Part shown: positions 7,788-10,535 of the stretch, in pieces
How the letters are laid out: each line of letters starts with the position of its first letter
Position numbering within the stretch: the stretch's first letter is position 1
From: JBGCDD01 sp045105075
GTDB taxonomy: Bacteria > Pseudomonadota > Alphaproteobacteria > Rhodobacterales > Rhodobacteraceae
Assembly (NCBI GenBank): GCA_045105075.1
Contig: JBGCDD010000025.1
Location: forward strand, 1-10,535
Direction of reading: 5' to 3'
Length of the DNA: 10,535 nucleotides
Position numbers and translations under genes: made by a program
The notes under the pieces: generated by a model
Told to the model about the DNA's origin: nothing
What the model saw: only the letters and a program-made list of their open reading frames with translations
The model's database searches: none

Positions 7788-8954
7788 TTATTGGCGTGCG
7801 ATTTCCATCCAGTTGCCGTCTTTGATGACCGAGATCACCACTTCGTCAGCGCCTTGGTGATCCGTCGCGGAGTAGGTCACAGTGTTGCCCGAGACCACGT
7901 CCTCGTAGTTCAGGCTCTCGATGCCCATCTCGAACGACTTGGCATTCAGGTCTGGACCTGCGGCTTGCAGGGCGCGCACCATCGTTTCGGCTGCGGAATG
8001 GCCCAGCAACGCACCCGACCCGGGCAGTTCTTCGCCAGTCGCCTTGGTGTAGCGCGCAAAGAACTTTTGCACTTCGGGCTTGTCCATGCGCGACAGCAAA
8101 TCGGCCCAACCAGATGCGGCATACATGCCTTCGGTCACGCCGCCGGGCACTTTGGCCATCACGGTGTGAAAGCCCGCAGAGGAGTTGAGGAACGACATGC
8201 CCGTCAGACCCAGCTTTTTGGCGGTGCCCGAAACGGTGATCGCCTGACGCACGCCCAAGGCAAGTGCCACAATTTCGCAGCCCTCTGCATTCAACTTCTG
8301 CAGCGCGCCCACAAAGTCCGAATCGTCAGGTTTGTGCGTCGTTTCCGTGACAAAGTTCAGACCGTCGGTTTCGGCGGAAATGGATTCGGCGCCTTCCTTG
8401 ATGTCTTTGCCAAAGTCGGTGGGCAGGTACATGGCACAAATGTTGCTGACGCCCTTTTGCTCAGCCAGATAGGTGACGCCAATGCGGATCTGGTCGTAAT
8501 AGGTCGCGGTGCCAGAATAGTGCAGCGGTGAAAACGGCTCGGCCATCTGACGCGCGGCGGACAGCGGCGAAACGTTCGGCACTTTCTTTGCGTCCTGCAG
8601 TTTGAAAGCCGCAATGTTCATCGGTGTTCCCAGCGACAACAGCATCGCAAAGACCTTGTCGCCATTGATCAGCTTGTTCATCCCCTGGATGGCTTTGGGC
8701 ATCTGATAGGCGTGATCCTCAACGATAAAGCGGATCTTGCGGCCATGAATGCCACCCGCGTCGTTGACCTCGTCAAACACCAGCTGAGCAGCTTTGGTTG
8801 CCGGTGCGCCGAAAGCGGCGAACGGGCCGGACAGGTCGTTGTTCGACCCGATCAGGATTTCAGTATCGGTGATGCCCTGCTCGGCATAGGCTGGTGCTGC
8901 GGCCAGTGTTGCGGCAACCGCTGCCGTCGCGAGTTTGGTTGTCAGTTTTTTCAT
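7788..8954 (-). CDS. LivK-type ABC transporter substrate-binding protein
   Basis: This is a 388-residue periplasmic binding protein of the leucine/branched-chain amino acid type (Peripla_BP_6, type I fold). It would deliver a ligand to a LivHMGF-like ABC permease. Residues 1-24 form a standard Sec signal peptide (MKK start, alanine-rich core, cleavage after AYA). There is no lipobox cysteine, so a soluble periplasmic protein is expected. The mature N terminus shows EILIGSNNDLSGP and then FDEVNDAGGIHGRKI, both hallmarks of the family. The middle (SGTATYYDQ, YLPTDFGKD) and C terminus continue the family pattern. The ATG at 8954 has a strong AAGGGAG 7 bases upstream. It lies 49 bases after an acyl-CoA synthetase gene on the same strand and is followed by an intrinsic terminator, so it is probably the last gene of that operon. 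The family is secure. The ligand is not: amino acids, amides, fatty or aromatic acids are all known for this class, and the ligase neighbour favours an acid. Confidence 0.92.
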   Translation of the reverse strand: MKKLTTKLATAAVAATLAAAPAYAEQGITDTEILIGSNNDLSGPFAAFGAPATKAAQLVFDEVNDAGGIHGRKIRFIVEDHAYQMPKAIQGMNKLINGDKVFAMLLSLGTPMNIAAFKLQDAKKVPNVSPLSAARQMAEPFSPLHYSGTATYYDQIRIGVTYLAEQKGVSNICAMYLPTDFGKDIKEGAESISAETDGLNFVTETTHKPDDSDFVGALQKLNAEGCEIVALALGVRQAITVSGTAKKLGLTGMSFLNSSAGFHTVMAKVPGGVTEGMYAASGWADLLSRMDKPEVQKFFARYTKATGEELPGSGALLGHSAAETMVRALQAAGPDLNAKSFEMGIESLNYEDVVSGNTVTYSATDHQGADEVVISVIKDGNWMEIARQ

Positions 8955-8961
8955 TGGTCGT

Positions 8962-8968
8962 CTCCCTT
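8962..8968 (-). promoter_or_regulatory. Ribosome binding site of the substrate-binding protein gene
   Basis: On the minus strand AAGGGAG stands 7 bases before the ATG at 8954. It is among the strongest sites in the window and fits a highly expressed binding protein. It confirms the start that gives a complete signal peptide. Confidence 0.8.
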
Positions 8969-9003
8969 ATGTGTTGTCTTGTGAGTGGCGCGGGCCGATG
9001 CGG

Positions 9004-10535
9004 TCAATACATCTGACTGATCAGCTTTGCGTGTTTGGTTTCGACAAAACTGCGCTTGAGTTTCATGGTTGGGGTCAGTTCGTCATCATCTGCAGTCAGC
9101 AAAACGTTGATCAGGCGGAAATCCTTGATTTGCTCGACCCGCGCGAAATCCTTGTTTACGGTTTCGACGGTCTCGCGGATCAAGTCCTGAACCTGTGGCG
9201 CGGCACACAGGGACGCATAGTTTGAAAACGGCACCCGGCGGTCCTGGGCGAATTTTTCGACGTTTTCCTGATCAATCATCACCAGACAGGTCAGGAACTT
9301 GCGCTTGTCCCCGATCACCACAACGTCCGAGATATAGGGCGAGAATTTGAGTTTGTTCTCAATCTCGGCGGGGGTGATGTTCTTGCCGCCTGCGGTGATG
9401 ATGATGTCTTTGAGGCGCCCGGTGATGGTCAGGAATCCCTGATTGTCGATCATGCCCACATCGCCGGTGCGCAGCCAGCCATCCTCGGTAAAGGTCTCGG
9501 CGGTCTTTTCGGGGTTTTTCCAATAGCCCTGAAAGACGTTGCCGGCCTTGTACTGCACTTCGCCCTCGGGCGAGACTCGGATTTGTGCGCCGGGCAAAAC
9601 CGCGCCCACCGTGCCGATTTTGTTGGTCGCTTCGCTGTTGATTGCGATCACGCCAGAGCTTTCGGTCATGCCGTAGCCCTCAAGCACGGGCACGCCAATC
9701 GATTGATACCATTCCAGTAAGTCAGGCGAGATCGGGGCCGCTCCGGATCCGCCTCGGCGCAAACGGTCCATCCCGATCATCCGGCGCAGGTTTTGCAGCA
9801 GGGCGACATCCCAGAACCGATAGGCCAGGTTGGTGCCAAACGGCACTGCATTGCCGTTCGCCAGACAGTCCGCGCGCGCCCCCCCGGCCTTCAGCGCCTG
9901 TCCATAGGCCCATTTTTGCATCCCCGTGGCATCGCCGATGCGGATGGCGACCTGGGAATAGATCTTTTCCCACAGGCGCGGCACGGCCACAAATGTTTGC
10001 GGGCTGACCTCTTGCAGGTTGTCGAAAATCGTCTCGGGGCTTTCGGCGAAATTGATCGTGGACGCGGCGGCGATGGGCGCGTTGACAGAAAACACCCGCT
10101 CTAGAATGTGACAAAGCGGCAAGAAACAAAGCTGATCATCGGTGTCAAACACCGGCCCATCGCGAAGCCCGGCTGACACCGAATACATCAGGTTGCCATG
10201 GCTGATCATTGCGCCTTTAGGCTTGCCTGTGGTGCCGGAGGTATAGACCAGAATGGCTGTGTCCTCGGGCAAGGTGGCGTCAATCGAGGTGTCAAAAGCC
10301 TGCGGGTGGGCTGCGTCGTATTGGGCACCGATGTCATAAAGTTCGTCGATGAACATGATTTGCGGATCACTGAACCCATGCAGCCCGTCGCGTTCGATGA
10401 CGATGACCTTGATCAGGTCCGGCATCTTGTCACGCACCTGTAAAAACTTGTCCAGCTGTTCGTCGTTTTCAACAAACAGGAACCGGCTGTCAGAGTTGTT
10501 GACCAGGTATTCAAGCTGAGAGGCGGAATCCGTGG
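9004..10535 (-). CDS. AMP-forming long-chain acyl-CoA synthetase (5' partial)
   Basis: This is an adenylate-forming ligase that converts a carboxylic acid, ATP and CoA to an acyl-CoA through an acyl-adenylate. The frame is open from the stop at 9004 to the window edge, giving about 509 residues. The family usually has about 600-660, so the N terminus lies outside. Visible motifs: the ATP-binding YTSGTTGKPKG (10213-10245), the adenylate-binding YGMTES (9658-9675), TGD (9460-9468), the hinge region GRLKD (9406-9420) and a C-terminal TPTMKLKRSF block whose lysine (9061-9063) matches the catalytic lysine. The sequence upstream of the GTG at 10437 reads EYLVNNSDSRFLFVENDEQ, which is typical of this family, so that GTG is internal. 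The layout resembles FAA1/COG1022-type synthetases. It precedes a LivK-like gene by 49 bases, suggesting one transcript and a shared substrate. Chain length cannot be deduced, and aromatic substrates are possible. Confidence 0.93.
   Translation of the reverse strand, partial: TDSASQLEYLVNNSDSRFLFVENDEQLDKFLQVRDKMPDLIKVIVIERDGLHGFSDPQIMFIDELYDIGAQYDAAHPQAFDTSIDATLPEDTAILVYTSGTTGKPKGAMISHGNLMYSVSAGLRDGPVFDTDDQLCFLPLCHILERVFSVNAPIAAASTINFAESPETIFDNLQEVSPQTFVAVPRLWEKIYSQVAIRIGDATGMQKWAYGQALKAGGARADCLANGNAVPFGTNLAYRFWDVALLQNLRRMIGMDRLRRGGSGAAPISPDLLEWYQSIGVPVLEGYGMTESSGVIAINSEATNKIGTVGAVLPGAQIRVSPEGEVQYKAGNVFQGYWKNPEKTAETFTEDGWLRTGDVGMIDNQGFLTITGRLKDIIITAGGKNITPAEIENKLKFSPYISDVVVIGDKRKFLTCLVMIDQENVEKFAQDRRVPFSNYASLCAAPQVQDLIRETVETVNKDFARVEQIKDFRLINVLLTADDDELTPTMKLKRSFVETKHAKLISQMY

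Noticed and set aside
7761..8531. Plus-strand open frame of 256 codons opposite the substrate-binding protein
   Set aside because: The minus strand encodes a signal peptide and family motifs with a strong ribosome site. The plus frame is a His/Arg-rich shadow.
10435..10437. GTG as the start codon of the acyl-CoA synthetase
   Set aside because: The frame continues to the edge with family-like sequence, and a start here would remove much of the N-terminal domain.
1..10535. Search for CRISPR arrays, insertion sequences, tRNA genes, prophage or defence genes
   Set aside because: No repeated spacer pattern, transposase-like protein, terminal repeats or RNA gene signature was seen. Almost all of the window is accounted for by nine recognised genes.

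Overview
This window looks like a chromosomal segment of an alphaproteobacterium, most likely a member of the Rhodobacterales (Roseobacter/Rhodobacter type). The reasons are the gene order, the high GC content, the MraZ variant (carrying a KYLECYT segment and a VDETGRLVLPAKLR second AbrB repeat, which I recall from Rhodobacteraceae), and the style of the proteins. The assignment rests on protein recognition, not on a database search.

Positions 1-7535 (+ strand) hold the first half of a division and cell wall (dcw) operon: mraZ (5' end cut by the window edge), rsmH/mraW, ftsL, ftsI, murE, murF and mraY. The genes are tightly packed. Three junctions are 4-base ATGA stop/start overlaps (rsmH/ftsL, ftsL/ftsI, murE/murF), and the other gaps are 4, 24 and 11 bases. 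All catalytic motifs I looked for are present. The products cover transcriptional control and ribosome maturation (MraZ, RsmH), the septal synthase (FtsL, FtsI), the last two cytoplasmic amino-acid additions to the UDP-MurNAc peptide (MurE, MurF) and its transfer to undecaprenyl phosphate at the membrane (MraY). The DNPR motif of MurE indicates meso-diaminopimelate peptidoglycan.

Positions 7536-7787 are an intergenic stretch with no convincing gene. It contains a strong intrinsic terminator pointing along the minus strand. The expected continuation of the dcw operon (murD, ftsW, murG and so on) does not follow mraY here. Instead the next genes converge on it.

Positions 7788-10535 (- strand) hold two genes that appear co-transcribed: an AMP-forming long-chain acyl-CoA synthetase (N terminus beyond the right edge), followed after 49 bases by a secreted substrate-binding protein of the branched-chain amino acid (LivK-like) ABC transporter class. 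The pairing suggests uptake of an organic acid and its activation to a CoA thioester. The ligand cannot be told from this sequence.

I saw no RNA genes, CRISPR arrays, mobile elements or phage genes. The window is largely conserved housekeeping DNA, and I found no credible new system. The points most worth a second look are the break in the dcw cluster after mraY, the transporter/CoA-ligase pair, and the nested inverted repeats around the terminator.
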